Positions 14,105-23,165 of a stretch of 36,971 nt of DNA are shown here, piece after piece (the first letter of the stretch is position 1; each line of letters opens with the position of its first letter). The notes under the pieces were generated by a model that saw only the letters and a list, made by a program, of their open reading frames with translations, was not told where the DNA came from and made no database searches. Source of the DNA: Lachnospiraceae bacterium (GTDB lineage Bacteria > Bacillota > Clostridia > Lachnospirales > Lachnospiraceae). The translations under genes and the position numbers were made by a program. The DNA lies in NCBI GenBank assembly GCA_009774215.1, contig VSNH01000018.1:1-36971 (forward strand), in the 5' to 3' direction.

Positions 14105-16981
14105 TTAATCGGCATTGATCGCGCCGCCTTCCAGATTGCCGGCCATACCGGTAATAATTTCGTCTTCTTCCTTCAGCCCGTAATAATATTCGTACACGTC
14201 TTTTGCAATCTGAGCCGCATAGTCAGACGTGTAACCGTTCGCCACACGCACGGTCACCGATATCTCCGGCGCTTCGTAGGGCGCGTAACTGATAAAGAGG
14301 GCGTGGTTGGGACGGTTTCTGCTCTCCTGCGCCGTACCCGTCTTGCCGGCCACATCTACATCCAGATCCGCAAAATAGGCTTTGTTCTCCACCACCTGAC
14401 GCATTCCCAGATGAATGGCATTCCAGTATGCCGGATCCATATCAATCCGGTTCCTGACTGTGGCGGAATTATCCCGAATCAGGCCGCCGTTCTGGTCTTC
14501 CACCTTATCCACCAGAGTTAAATTATAACATGTTCCGCTGTTGGCAACGGTTGTAACATATCGCGCAAGCCCGGCCGTGGTGTAGTTGTTCGTGCCGTGA
14601 CCGATGGCGGAACGCACCGCATCCAGATCGGACACGCCCGGCGCGTACTCCTCAATCTCGATTCCCGAGGTCTCCGAAAGGCCATACATATCCGCATATT
14701 TGGCCAGTTTGTTCAAACCCACGCTATCATTGTAAGTATCGCCCACCGTTCCCAGACGGTAGCCTACCTCATAAAAGAAATAGTTACAGGAATACCGCAG
14801 TCCCCCCGTCACATTTAAGGCGCCGTGCGCGCCGGGATAAATATGACATCTGGGCGGCAGGGTGATCTTGTCAAAAATACCCACACAGGTAATGGTATCC
14901 GTCAGTGTAATGACCCCCTCTAAAAGCCCCGCCGTGGCGGAAACCGGCTTAAAGGTAGAACCGGGCGCCGTCCGCTGCTGTGTCGCGTAGTTTAACATGG
15001 GGCTTGACAGATCGTTTCTCAGACTCGCAAAATAGGCCGCGTCCACACCGTTTGCCATCCGGTTATTGTCATAGCTCGGGTATGAGGCAATGGCCAGCAC
15101 ATCCCCCATATTTACATCCGTGACCACAATGGATCCGGAATACGGGTCGAGAGCCAGCTGCGCCGGCGTCAAGTCAAGCTGCTCGATGCGGTTGCGCATG
15201 AAAGCGTAAGGCGTCACCGCCCCAGCCCGAAACTGCGCGATTTCCTCCTCGGTCGGCTCCACCACATACTGCTCCATCAAAAGCTCGCAGATCTGCCGTC
15301 CGGAAATCTCATCGTTCAGGATCATGTATCGGTAAATCTTTTTATCAAAATCCAGATCCTGATCAAGCGCCTCAAAAATATATTCCAGAATCTTATGATA
15401 AATCTCCACGGAGTCAGAATACCGCGAATCAATATCCAGCTTGGAGACATTGATCCAGTTCTGCGCGATGGCATAATTCAGATACTCGTTTAAACTGATA
15501 ACCTCATCCTTCGTCCATGCGATGTAAGTGGCGTCATTTTTATCCACCACATCCTCCATTAGAATATCCCTGTCATACAGAGTAGACGCCACGTAACTCT
15601 CATAGACCTGATACTCCTCCGTCAGTGCCTCGTAAGGGGTGCAGCTGACTGTCAGCTCGTCCTCCAGCGTAGCAAAAACGCGCGCCTTTTTGTCCAGATA
15701 AGCCTCCTGTACGGCTTTTTCCGTATCCCCCGCATACTCCGACGTAAAGTGGGTGGTGTCAATCACATTGTTGTTGATGCAGGCATAATACACGTCGTAG
15801 ATGGGAATGGGAATATTCCCGCCGCTGCCTCCCTCCGGGGGCGTATATTCCCTGATATTCTCTATCTTATTCAGAAGAATCGCAGCCAGTTTGGATTCCA
15901 GAATATGATAACAGGCTTTCTGCAGCCCGGTATCCAGTGTCAGCACAATATCATTGCCCGCCGCCGGCTCCACCCTGTCGCTTGTCTCCACCACCTTACC
16001 CATATTATCCACATACACGGTTTCGGAACCCTTTTTCCCCTGCAGCTCCATCTCCATGGAGGCTTCGATTCCGGATTTCCCGACGGTATCGTTTAAATCG
16101 TAGGAGGGATCCTGCGCCTGCAGCTCCTGCAGCTCTTCCTGCGCCACCCGGCCCGTGTAGCCGATCACCTGCGCATAGTAAATGCTCTCGTTATATTTGC
16201 GGATCGTCCCCTCGGCAATCGCCACGCCGTCCAGACTGTCCGCATTCTCCATGATGACAGCCACCGTCTCCTGTGAGACATTTTCCGCCACCGTGGTGGC
16301 AATGTAGCGCTGGTAACTGTTTGCGCTCATGGCATAGCGGATCGTGATGATCTTCAGTACCTCTTCTTTGGAAAAGCCAAGCCCCTCCACAAAGCTGTCC
16401 GAATCCTCGTCGTCCGTATAATCGCCGATGCCGTAACGGCTTGTCCCGCACAGATATTTGATCACATCCTCGGGGGCTGCGGCTTTCTCACGCTCCTTCA
16501 GATCATCCACGGACGCGTAACCGTAAATATCCGCCAGAAAACGCAGAAGCTGCGCGCCCTCCACATTGTACACATATCGGCCGCTCTTGTTCAGCGCAAT
16601 GTGAAAATCGCTGATCACATGGTCGCCGTGCTCCTCAATCATGGTAATCAGTCTGCGGATGGTATCGTTCAGCTTCGCATTTTTCCCCCGTCCGGACTCG
16701 TACACATCCTCGATGGTGACGGAGTAGGCCAGCTCATTGTAGGCCAGAAGATTGCCGTCCCTGTCCAGAATGTTGCCTCTGGTGGCCGGAAGAGTCCTCT
16801 CCTTTTTAATCTTTAACTGAAAGTCGTTGTAATACTGCTCCCCGTTTACGATTTGGAGCTGAAAGATCCAGTAAATCAGATACCCGCCCATGCCGGCTAC
16901 CACAAGCATCAGCACGAGAAGCCGGGAGGTGACCATATTCATAAAATTTTCTTTAAACCGCTCTAAAAGTTCCTCAAACAA
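14105..16981 (-). CDS. Penicillin-binding protein 2 (elongation transpeptidase) with large insert
   Basis: This 958-residue class B PBP crosslinks peptidoglycan with RodA. A cytoplasmic start and one membrane segment (about 19-42) lead to the dimerisation domain with RGNILDRDGNLLAYN. The transpeptidase motifs are intact: STFK (Ser675), SCN (731-733) and KTGT (Lys880). The protein is roughly 250 residues longer than common PBP2 proteins. Most of the excess is an acidic, Tyr-rich segment at about residues 380-600, between the helix GLQKACYHILESKL and the strand DPYSGSIVVTDV. The ATG overlaps the mreD stop by 8 bases. The motif set and mreD neighbour support PBP2 over the division enzyme PBP3/FtsI. 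Confidence 0.94.
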   Translation of the reverse strand: MFEELLERFKENFMNMVTSRLLVLMLVVAGMGGYLIYWIFQLQIVNGEQYYNDFQLKIKKERTLPATRGNILDRDGNLLAYNELAYSVTIEDVYESGRGKNAKLNDTIRRLITMIEEHGDHVISDFHIALNKSGRYVYNVEGAQLLRFLADIYGYASVDDLKEREKAAAPEDVIKYLCGTSRYGIGDYTDDEDSDSFVEGLGFSKEEVLKIITIRYAMSANSYQRYIATTVAENVSQETVAVIMENADSLDGVAIAEGTIRKYNESIYYAQVIGYTGRVAQEELQELQAQDPSYDLNDTVGKSGIEASMEMELQGKKGSETVYVDNMGKVVETSDRVEPAAGNDIVLTLDTGLQKACYHILESKLAAILLNKIENIREYTPPEGGSGGNIPIPIYDVYYACINNNVIDTTHFTSEYAGDTEKAVQEAYLDKKARVFATLEDELTVSCTPYEALTEEYQVYESYVASTLYDRDILMEDVVDKNDATYIAWTKDEVISLNEYLNYAIAQNWINVSKLDIDSRYSDSVEIYHKILEYIFEALDQDLDFDKKIYRYMILNDEISGRQICELLMEQYVVEPTEEEIAQFRAGAVTPYAFMRNRIEQLDLTPAQLALDPYSGSIVVTDVNMGDVLAIASYPSYDNNRMANGVDAAYFASLRNDLSSPMLNYATQQRTAPGSTFKPVSATAGLLEGVITLTDTITCVGIFDKITLPPRCHIYPGAHGALNVTGGLRYSCNYFFYEVGYRLGTVGDTYNDSVGLNKLAKYADMYGLSETSGIEIEEYAPGVSDLDAVRSAIGHGTNNYTTAGLARYVTTVANSGTCYNLTLVDKVEDQNGGLIRDNSATVRNRIDMDPAYWNAIHLGMRQVVENKAYFADLDVDVAGKTGTAQESRNRPNHALFISYAPYEAPEISVTVRVANGYTSDYAAQIAKDVYEYYYGLKEEDEIITGMAGNLEGGAINAD

Positions 16982-17492
16982 ACTTCTTTCCGCTCCTCAG
17001 TTCGCTGCGCTCAAGCCCTGTGTTGATCCAGAGTATGAGCGGATATAAAAGCAAAGTAACCGCAATGGTGTACACAATTTCCGGTAAAATAATGTGCAGG
17101 AGATAATATGTAAATTCAAAACGTCCCCGCAGCAGAAACAAAATAACATAACACCCGATACCATACAAAAAATCGCTGCACAGAATAAGCGCCACCGGCA
17201 GTTTGATGTCCTGTGGATAAAAAATCTGCGCAAACTTGCCGTTCATATAGCCGATATACATGTACAGAAGCGCATAGAACCCGATCACGCTGGCAAAGAA
17301 AATATCCACCAGCAGACCGCAGAAAAAGCCGATCAAAAGCCCCGTCTTCTCCCCCCGCATAAAGCCAAAGGATGCCGTCAGCACAATCAGCAGATTGGGC
17401 ACAATTCCCCCGAAAGCCAGCGCGCGGAATACCGTACATTGTAACAAAAAACATATGAAAATCATTAATGCGGTGACAATGCCTCGCTTCAT
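16974..17492 (-). CDS. mreD: Rod shape-determining membrane protein MreD
   Basis: MreD is an integral membrane part of the elongasome that works with MreC. The 172-residue product has five or six hydrophobic segments and the family features PNLLIVLTASFGFMRGEKTGLLIGFFCGLLVD near residues 32-63. Length fits the family. It starts with ATG after TGGAG and overlaps pbp2 by 8 bases. A short family 1 repeat separates it from mreC. The gene family is poorly conserved in sequence; position and topology carry much of the assignment. Confidence 0.9.
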   Translation of the reverse strand: MKRGIVTALMIFICFLLQCTVFRALAFGGIVPNLLIVLTASFGFMRGEKTGLLIGFFCGLLVDIFFASVIGFYALLYMYIGYMNGKFAQIFYPQDIKLPVALILCSDFLYGIGCYVILFLLRGRFEFTYYLLHIILPEIVYTIAVTLLLYPLILWINTGLERSELRSGKKFV

Positions 17493-17510
17493 AGAAAATT
17501 CTCCATATAT

Positions 17511-17565
17511 CAGAGAATGCCTGTTTTTGGCATTCTCTTACGTGAGATTTAGAAATTCTTCTCAC
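17511..17565 (-). repeat. Structured intercistronic repeat, family 1, copy C (minimal form)
   Basis: The TGA stop of mreC lies inside the first arm. On the minus strand GTGAGA pairs with TCTCAC, then a 3-nt AAA bulge on the 3' side, then a short AGA/TCT upper stem closed by three bases. The second hairpin is AGAGAATGCC with GGCATTCTCT. It is the shortest copy and lacks the distal domain. Confidence 0.75.
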
Positions 17566-18431
17566 TCTGGCAGGGTCTGTTTCAACTGCCGGATCACCAA
17601 AACCTCCTCCAGATGCTCAAAATCCACCGCCGGGGTTATGTATCCGGATTTGGTCAGATTGTTCGCATCCTGATTGATCGTATTGATATAGCCGATCAGA
17701 ATACCCGGCAGATACTTGTCGCTGATGTCGGAGGTAACCACCTTATCTCCCTCCACCACCACATCGTCGCTGTCCACGAGCTGCCCGAATTCAATAACAC
17801 CCGATGCGTAAAGCTTCAGGTTCCCGGAGACGACCATGCGGTCAGCGCTGGCGAGCACCATGGCGCTCACGTTGGAATCGTCCGCAATGATGGACTTCAC
17901 CTTCGCCCAGTTGGGCCCCACGTCCACCACGCGCCCCACAAGGCCGCTCCCCGCCATCACGTTCATGTCCACGGCAATGCCGTCGCTGGCCCCTTTGTTG
18001 ATCACAAAGGAGTAAAACCAGTTGCCGGAATCTCTGGCAATAATGCGCGCGCCGGTCTTTTCGTACTCGTCGTACTGAGCGTCCAGACTGTACAGCTCCC
18101 GCAGGTTGTTCAGCTCATAGCGATCCTGCTGGAGTCTGGTATTCTCGATGGTCAGCTCATCCACCTTCGCCTTGAGCTGCTCGTTCTGCGCAAGAAGCTC
18201 CCTGATCTGCACAAGCTCCTCCGAGCGGCCGGAAAGCCAGCTTCCCACCACGCTGATCCCCTCCTCGAAGGGAACTACAATATATCCCGCAATGGCGGAC
18301 AAAGGCCCGCTGAATATTTTTGTGTTAAAGGTCAGCAGCACCATAGCCGTGCAGAGGATTGTTAAAATAAAAAGGAGATATTTACCGGGTAACGTAAATT
18401 TCTCTCCTTTTCTTTTGACGACTGGACTCAT
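17562..18431 (-). CDS. mreC: Rod shape-determining protein MreC
   Basis: MreC is a bitopic protein that links MreB inside the cell to PBP2 outside and activates it. The 289-residue product has a basic cytoplasmic start, a membrane segment (about residues 17-36), a coiled coil (about 70-112, ELVQIRELLAQNEQLKAKVDEL and following) and then the two beta-barrel core with ARDSGNWFYSFVINKGASDGI and GLVGRVVDVGPNWAKVKSI. All fit the family. The ATG overlaps the mreB stop by 4 bases. The stop codon is embedded in the first arm of a family 1 repeat. Confidence 0.95.
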   Translation of the reverse strand: MSPVVKRKGEKFTLPGKYLLFILTILCTAMVLLTFNTKIFSGPLSAIAGYIVVPFEEGISVVGSWLSGRSEELVQIRELLAQNEQLKAKVDELTIENTRLQQDRYELNNLRELYSLDAQYDEYEKTGARIIARDSGNWFYSFVINKGASDGIAVDMNVMAGSGLVGRVVDVGPNWAKVKSIIADDSNVSAMVLASADRMVVSGNLKLYASGVIEFGQLVDSDDVVVEGDKVVTSDISDKYLPGILIGYINTINQDANNLTKSGYITPAVDFEHLEEVLVIRQLKQTLPE

Positions 18432-19438
18432 TTACTCATTCCTTCTATCGCGTAGGCAACCGATTTATAATTTTCTTCCTTGATGATCTTTCCAAGCCCG
18501 AGCGCTACGCTGGTCACCGGGTTTTCGGAGACGTTCACCTGCAGACCCGTACCCTTGCTCATAAGCTGCGCCAGCTTGCTCACCTGGGAAGCGCCGCCTG
18601 TCAGATAAATACCGTGGCGATAGATATCTGCCGCCAGCTCCGGCGGCGTGCGCTCAAGAATCACCTTAATATTGTCAATAATCGAATTAAAATGCTCGAT
18701 CAGGCACTCGTCCACAAGAGCGGTGGGAATCTCCCTCTCCACGGGAAGTCCCGTCACGATATCCCTGCCGTATACAACAGCGCCCATCCGCTGGTCTTCC
18801 AGGTCAAGAAGGGACGTCTTTACGATCTCGGCCGTCTTACCGCCGATAATCAGGCTGTACTCGCGGCGGATCGCCGCCTTGATGGCCTCGTCAAACTTGC
18901 GTCCGCCCACCTTGATCAGCCGGCTGAGGACAATACCTCCCAGGGAAAGAATGGAGATCTCCGTAGTATCAAAGCCCACGTTGACCACAAGAACGCCCTG
19001 AGAATTTTTCACATCAATCCCAAGTCCCAGACCGTCCGCCACAGCCTTATCCACTACCATAACCTTCCTGGCCTTTACGTTGGACTCTTTGATCAAATCC
19101 TTGAACGCGCGTTTCTCCACCTCGGTCACATCCCACGGAACCGCGATGTAATAATCGGCAGGCCGAACATTATTTTTCATCATGCCGCTCAAAAAATATT
19201 TGACCAGCGTCTCCATATTTTGGATGTCCGCAATCACACCGTTACTCAGAGGATAGGTGATGCTTATGTTGCTTGGCGCCTTCTCGTACATCTCGAACGC
19301 CGCGTCGCCGTATGCGAAAAGCGTCTTCTTATTCTCGATGGCGATCATGTTTTTTTCCACGAAAACGTCATCATCCGCGCGGTTATAAATTTTGATGTTG
19401 CTGGTGCCAAGGTCGATCCCAAATGCGTTGTTTGCCAA
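18428..19438 (-). CDS. mreB: Rod shape-determining actin homologue MreB
   Basis: MreB forms membrane-bound filaments that direct elongation. The 336-residue product has the actin-fold phosphate loops GIDLGTSNIKIY (phosphate 1) and VNVGFDTTEISIL (phosphate 2) and the adenosine segment YLTGGASQVSKLAQLM near the C-terminus. Length is as expected. The start is a TTG with GAGGGG about 10 bases upstream. The first phosphate motif reads TSNIKIY where most MreB proteins have TANT, suggesting an Mbl- or MreBH-like branch or a divergent MreB. It overlaps mreC by 4 bases and lies 33 bases after radC. Confidence 0.94.
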   Translation of the reverse strand: MANNAFGIDLGTSNIKIYNRADDDVFVEKNMIAIENKKTLFAYGDAAFEMYEKAPSNISITYPLSNGVIADIQNMETLVKYFLSGMMKNNVRPADYYIAVPWDVTEVEKRAFKDLIKESNVKARKVMVVDKAVADGLGLGIDVKNSQGVLVVNVGFDTTEISILSLGGIVLSRLIKVGGRKFDEAIKAAIRREYSLIIGGKTAEIVKTSLLDLEDQRMGAVVYGRDIVTGLPVEREIPTALVDECLIEHFNSIIDNIKVILERTPPELAADIYRHGIYLTGGASQVSKLAQLMSKGTGLQVNVSENPVTSVALGLGKIIKEENYKSVAYAIEGMSK

Positions 19439-19471
19439 GGTAAATGTACCCCTCTTTCTTTCTGTTGAAAT

Positions 19472-20206
19472 TTAGAACTTCTCTTCACCCTCTGACATGT
19501 CCGTCAGTAATCCGCTCTCCCGAAAGCTGAAATAATTGTTGTCCCCCAGAATGATATGGTCAATCAGAGGAATGTCCGTGAGCGCTCCCGTCCGCCCGAT
19601 CCGTTCCGTGACCTGCAGGTCATTCTCGCTCGGGGCAGGGTTTCCGCCGGGGTGGTTATGCAGAAGCATAATGCCTGCCGCACCGTTTCGAAACGCCTGA
19701 ACAAACACCTCCCTGGGTGACAGGAGGGAAGCGTTTACCGTCCCCTTGGAGAGAATTTCCTCTCCGATCAGATGGTAACCGGAATCCAGAAACAAGAGCA
19801 GGATATGCTCCACGCTCTCATGGCGGAACCGCTCCATGTAATAATCCGCAACAGAATAAGGATCGTGGAAGGAAAGCCCGCTCTTCGCCTTTGCCCGTGC
19901 CATTCTCTTTGCAAACTCAGCGATGGCCTTGAGCTGAACTGCCTTAACTTCACCGATGCCCTCTATTTTCTGCAGCTCTTTCACGGATATGTGATACAGC
20001 CCCAAAAGACCGTTTCCGTACCCGGCTGTCCGGGAAAGCACCCGCTCGCCCAGTTCCCTCGCGCTGACGCCTTTCGTCCCCGTCCGAAGGAGGATTGCCA
20101 GAAGCTCCGAGTCGGTCAGGCTCTCGCTTCCGAAGGCAGCAAATTTCTCGAATGGAAGATTTTGCTGCCTGTAATACTCATTGTTCTCATACTTTGCTGT
20201 TTTCAT
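19472..20206 (-). CDS. radC: RadC/JAB domain protein
   Basis: The RadC family has an N-terminal helix-hairpin-helix DNA-binding part and a C-terminal JAB1/MPN metalloprotease-like domain. Its cellular role is unsettled despite the name. The product is 244 residues. The N-terminal half has LTDSELLAILLRTGTKG, LQKIEGIGEVKAVQLKAIAE (the HhH), and the C-terminal half has the metal-site HNHPGGNPAPSENDLQVTERI with the two His and Asp ligands. I chose the ATG at 20204-20206, with GGGAAAGAGA upstream; a TTG ten codons earlier has no ribosome site. It precedes mreB, a position common in Firmicutes (radC-mreBCD). Confidence 0.93.
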   Translation of the reverse strand: MKTAKYENNEYYRQQNLPFEKFAAFGSESLTDSELLAILLRTGTKGVSARELGERVLSRTAGYGNGLLGLYHISVKELQKIEGIGEVKAVQLKAIAEFAKRMARAKAKSGLSFHDPYSVADYYMERFRHESVEHILLLFLDSGYHLIGEEILSKGTVNASLLSPREVFVQAFRNGAAGIMLLHNHPGGNPAPSENDLQVTERIGRTGALTDIPLIDHIILGDNNYFSFRESGLLTDMSEGEEKF

Positions 20207-20244
20207 GCAGTCTCTTTCCCGACAGCTTCTCTCCAAAAGGACGG

Positions 20245-20481
20245 TCAGATCATGCGGTATATAATGATCGCCAGAGCGACCCCTAAAATGCTTGCAATCG
20301 TGATCTTAATCGACAGGCCAAAGGTGACGCTTAAGATGCCCAAATCCAGTACCATAGGCTGCGACAGGCCGAAGGACTGCCCATAGTTCAGCCAGGTGGA
20401 AGGAAACAGACTTCCGATAAAGCCGCCGATCACGATTCCCGCCAGAATCAGCAGGAAGCAGGCCCAGTTATTTTTGCGCAT
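20245..20481 (-). CDS. DUF4321 family small membrane protein
   Basis: This 78-residue protein has two membrane segments (about residues 7-26 and 52-75) separated by a short loop containing SLFPSTWLNYGQSFGLSQP. It matches the DUF4321 pattern found upstream of radC and mreB in Clostridia. Function is unknown. An AAGGAG-like site lies upstream, though with wide spacing. Because it is the first gene after a good promoter and its position is kept next to the shape genes, a role at the envelope is plausible, but this is inference. Confidence 0.85.
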   Translation of the reverse strand: MRKNNWACFLLILAGIVIGGFIGSLFPSTWLNYGQSFGLSQPMVLDLGILSVTFGLSIKITIASILGVALAIIIYRMI

Positions 20482-20511
20482 AAAAAATAAAATCTCCTTT
20501 CCCCAACGCCC

Positions 20512-20540
20512 ATTTTAACACAATCGGATTTTGATGTACA
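20512..20540 (-). promoter_or_regulatory. Candidate promoter for the DUF4321-radC-mre block
   Basis: On the minus strand TGTACA (20535-20540) and TAAAAT (20512-20517) are separated by 17 bases, in the 80-base gap after ynbB. The -35 box matches consensus at four of six positions. Confidence 0.5.
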
Positions 20541-20561
20541 TAAAAAAAGAAATTTTTTCCA

Positions 20562-21848
20562 TCAAACACGGCATATCCCGCGATCCACCAGATTTTGCAG
20601 ACTCTTCAGGATGCCAAGCTTCGCGTGGGGAAAGGTTAACCCGCCCTGAAAATAGACCGCGTAGGGCGGCGCGATGGGGCCGTCGGCTGAAAGCTCGATG
20701 GAGGAGCCGGAGACAAACGCCCCCGCCGCCATAATGACTTTAGAGTCATAGCCTGGCATATCCCACGGCTCAGGTTTCACGAAGCTGTCCACCGGGGCCG
20801 CGGCCTGAATGCCCTCGCAGAAGGCGCATACGCCCTCCGGTGAACCAAAGGTCACAGCCTGAATGATGTCGTGGCGGATCTCCGATCCGTCCGGCACCAC
20901 GTCAAATCCCAGTCTCTCGTAGATATTCGCCGCAAAGATGGCGCCTTTTAAGGCGGAAGCCGTCACTGTGGGCGCAAGAAACAGTCCCTGATAAAAGGCG
21001 GGAAGAATGCCCAGCGAGGCGCCCACCTCTTTTGCCAGTCCCGGGGAGGTCAAACGGCAGGCCGCATTCTCAATACATTCCGTTTTTCCCGCAATATAGC
21101 CGCCGATGGGAGCAAGGCCGCCGCCGGGGTTTTTGATCAGAGACCCCACCACCATGTCCGCTCCCACTTCGGAAGGCTCCCTGGTTTCCACAAACTCCCC
21201 ATAACAGTTGTCCACCATCACGAGCACATCCGGCTTCATCTGCTTCACAAAAGCGATCAGCTCTCCGATACGCGCCACGGACAGGGTCGGCCTCGTCTGG
21301 TAGCCCTTCGATCTCTGAATGGTGACAAGCCGTGTCTTTTCGTTTATAGCGCTGCGGATGCCCTCGAAGTCAAAACCGCCGTCCGACAGAAGATCCACCT
21401 GTCTGTAAGAGATGCCGTACTCCGCAAGGGAGCCTCTGGAGGCGCGGATGCCGATCACCTCCTCCAAAGTATCGTAGGGCTTTCCCACCGGAGACAAAAG
21501 TTCGTCTCCGGGACGCAGATTGCTCATCAGCGCGAGGGCCAGCGCATGGGTACCGCAGGTGATCTGGGGGCGCACCAGCGCGTCCTCCGTCTGAAAGACA
21601 GCGGCATACACCTTTTCCAGCGTATCCCTTCCCAGATCGTTGTATCCATAGCCCGTGGTTCCCAAAAGACAGGCCTCACTCACATTTGCTTCCTGCATGG
21701 CTCGTATCACCTTGAGCTGATTGTATTCTGCATTTTCGTCGATCTGCGCAAAACGAATCGCAAGCGCGTCGAGTATCTCCTCACCAAAACGATACACTTT
21801 GTCCGAAATGCCAAATCGGCTGTACAGTTCTCCCATGTCCGTTTTCAT
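20562..21848 (-). CDS. PLP-dependent YnbB (aluminium resistance/methionine gamma-lyase-like) protein
   Basis: This 428-residue fold-type I PLP protein belongs to the YnbB family, annotated as aluminium resistance protein or methionine gamma-lyase family; the reaction is not established. The PLP lysine is Lys181 in IQRSKGYQTRP. Conserved segments LLGTTGYGYNDLGRDTLE, RPQITCGTHALALALMSNLRPGD, and MVDNCYGEFVE (the PLP-contacting Asp) are present, as is SLIKNPGGGLAPIGGYIAG. I chose the ATG at 21846-21848 with GGAAAGGAAA upstream; the longer frame adds 56 residues unlike the family. It sits between miaA and the shape block with its own promoter and no clear terminator. Confidence 0.9.
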   Translation of the reverse strand: MKTDMGELYSRFGISDKVYRFGEEILDALAIRFAQIDENAEYNQLKVIRAMQEANVSEACLLGTTGYGYNDLGRDTLEKVYAAVFQTEDALVRPQITCGTHALALALMSNLRPGDELLSPVGKPYDTLEEVIGIRASRGSLAEYGISYRQVDLLSDGGFDFEGIRSAINEKTRLVTIQRSKGYQTRPTLSVARIGELIAFVKQMKPDVLVMVDNCYGEFVETREPSEVGADMVVGSLIKNPGGGLAPIGGYIAGKTECIENAACRLTSPGLAKEVGASLGILPAFYQGLFLAPTVTASALKGAIFAANIYERLGFDVVPDGSEIRHDIIQAVTFGSPEGVCAFCEGIQAAAPVDSFVKPEPWDMPGYDSKVIMAAGAFVSGSSIELSADGPIAPPYAVYFQGGLTFPHAKLGILKSLQNLVDRGICRV

Positions 21849-22193
21849 AAAATAATATTTCCTTTCCACTTTTGTTTGAAGATTTTCTTTCTGTCCTGCC
21901 CCGCAGACGTTTTCTCTTTCTTTGTATAATTTGCACACCATTTCAGGCGTTCTCTGCACTGGTATTGTGAAAACCCTTGTAAAATCAGCGTTTTGGGGGC
22001 ATACGTTTTCCTGCATTATCCAGCTTCCCGCCTTTTATCCCAGCCTGTTTTTTTAATATCAGTAATGCGGGAACTTTTTACCGTTTAATAACATTACATA
22101 TTCCAAATAACGCAGTCTATCAAATCGTAATTTCGTTCTTTTTTCACTCATTTCTACCGAAAACCCCGGATTTCATCCGTATTTGACATATCC
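21849..22193 (-). other. 345-base gap between miaA and ynbB
   Basis: This is the longest gap in the window. I see a candidate promoter (reported separately), a weak hairpin (CGGAT with ATCCG, about 22149-22172) followed by GGGGTTTTC that could end miaA transcription, and an AT-rich middle. No further gene is supported. The open frame running in from 22016 is the non-native extension of ynbB. Confidence 0.5.
22095..22123 (-). promoter_or_regulatory. Candidate promoter for ynbB
   Basis: On the minus strand TTGATA (22118-22123) and TATGTA (22095-22100) are separated by 17 bases. The leader would be about 240 bases long, which is unusual and leaves room for leader control. Confidence 0.4.
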
Positions 22194-23150
22194 TTACAGG
22201 ATAATCCCTTTTTCGTGCAGGAAATCCTTCATATAATTTATTATATTTTGACTATTTTGGTCAAAAACGGTTTTATCAATCCAAATTACCTCTTTTTCGC
22301 GCCGGAACCAGGTGAGCTGTCTTTTTGCAAAGTGCCGGGTGTCCCGTTTTATCAGGTATACAGCCTCATCCAGAGAAATTTCCCCTTCCAGATAAGCCAG
22401 CATCTCCTTGTAGCCGAGCCCCTGCATGGAGACCATGTCCCTACGGCATCCCGACTCCCACAGAGCGCGCACTTCCTCCTCAAGCCCCTGCGCTATCATC
22501 TGGTCTGTTCTCGCGTTAATCCGTTCATAAATGCGCTCTCTGTTGTCATTCAGGACAAAATAAGCAACGTTGTAGGGGGACGTATTCTGTCTCTGTTCCC
22601 TGTTATGGTCGGATATCTTTTTTCCCGTCTTCTCGTAAAACTCAATGGCGCGGATCACCCGTTTTATGTTGTGTGCATGGATGCTTTCGCAGGACTCCGG
22701 GTCTACGGCGCGAAGCCGTTCAAAAAGCGCCTCCGGGCCATCCCTGCGGGCCTGCTCCTCCAAGGAATGCCGAAGCGCCGTGTCTTCATCATTTTCCGTA
22801 AAATCAATGTCATAGACAAGGGCCTGGATATAAAATCCGGTGCCGCCCGCCACAATAGGGATATGGCCCCGGCTGTATATTTCTTCCGCCGCCTGTTTCG
22901 CCAGCTTCTGAAACACCACCACATTAAACTCCTGCTCCGGCTCCAGCACATCGATCAGATGATGGGGCACGCCGTCCATCTCCTCCTGCGTGATCTTGGC
23001 AGAGCCGATGTCCATGCGGCGATATACCTGCATGGAATCGGCGGAGATAATCTCTCCGCCAATGGCCTTGGCAAGCGCAATAGAAAGGGCCGTCTTCCCC
23101 ACCGCAGTAGGACCCGTCAGAATCACCAGCGGGCGCTTTGTCGTTTCCAC
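22194..23150 (-). CDS. miaA: tRNA dimethylallyltransferase
   Basis: MiaA adds a dimethylallyl group to A37 of tRNAs that read codons starting with U, the substrate step for MiaB. The 318-residue product has the P-loop GPTAVGKTALS, the motif ISADSMQVYRRMDIGSAK, VPHHLIDVLEP, and the zinc-free RDTRHFAKRQLTWFRRE C-terminal RNA-binding segment. I chose the GTG at 23148-23150 because GGAGG lies 8 bases upstream; the longer ATG frame begins inside a family 1 repeat. The gene follows mutL and belongs to the miaB-mutS-mutL-miaA unit, so both A37 enzymes are co-transcribed with mismatch repair. Confidence 0.95.
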   Translation of the reverse strand: METTKRPLVILTGPTAVGKTALSIALAKAIGGEIISADSMQVYRRMDIGSAKITQEEMDGVPHHLIDVLEPEQEFNVVVFQKLAKQAAEEIYSRGHIPIVAGGTGFYIQALVYDIDFTENDEDTALRHSLEEQARRDGPEALFERLRAVDPESCESIHAHNIKRVIRAIEFYEKTGKKISDHNREQRQNTSPYNVAYFVLNDNRERIYERINARTDQMIAQGLEEEVRALWESGCRRDMVSMQGLGYKEMLAYLEGEISLDEAVYLIKRDTRHFAKRQLTWFRREKEVIWIDKTVFDQNSQNIINYMKDFLHEKGIIL

Positions 23151-23165
23151 TCTATTCACCTCCAT

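Noticed and set aside
17613..18365. Plus-strand open frame of 250 codons
   Set aside because: It is antisense to mreC and His/Val rich; the real gene is on the other strand.
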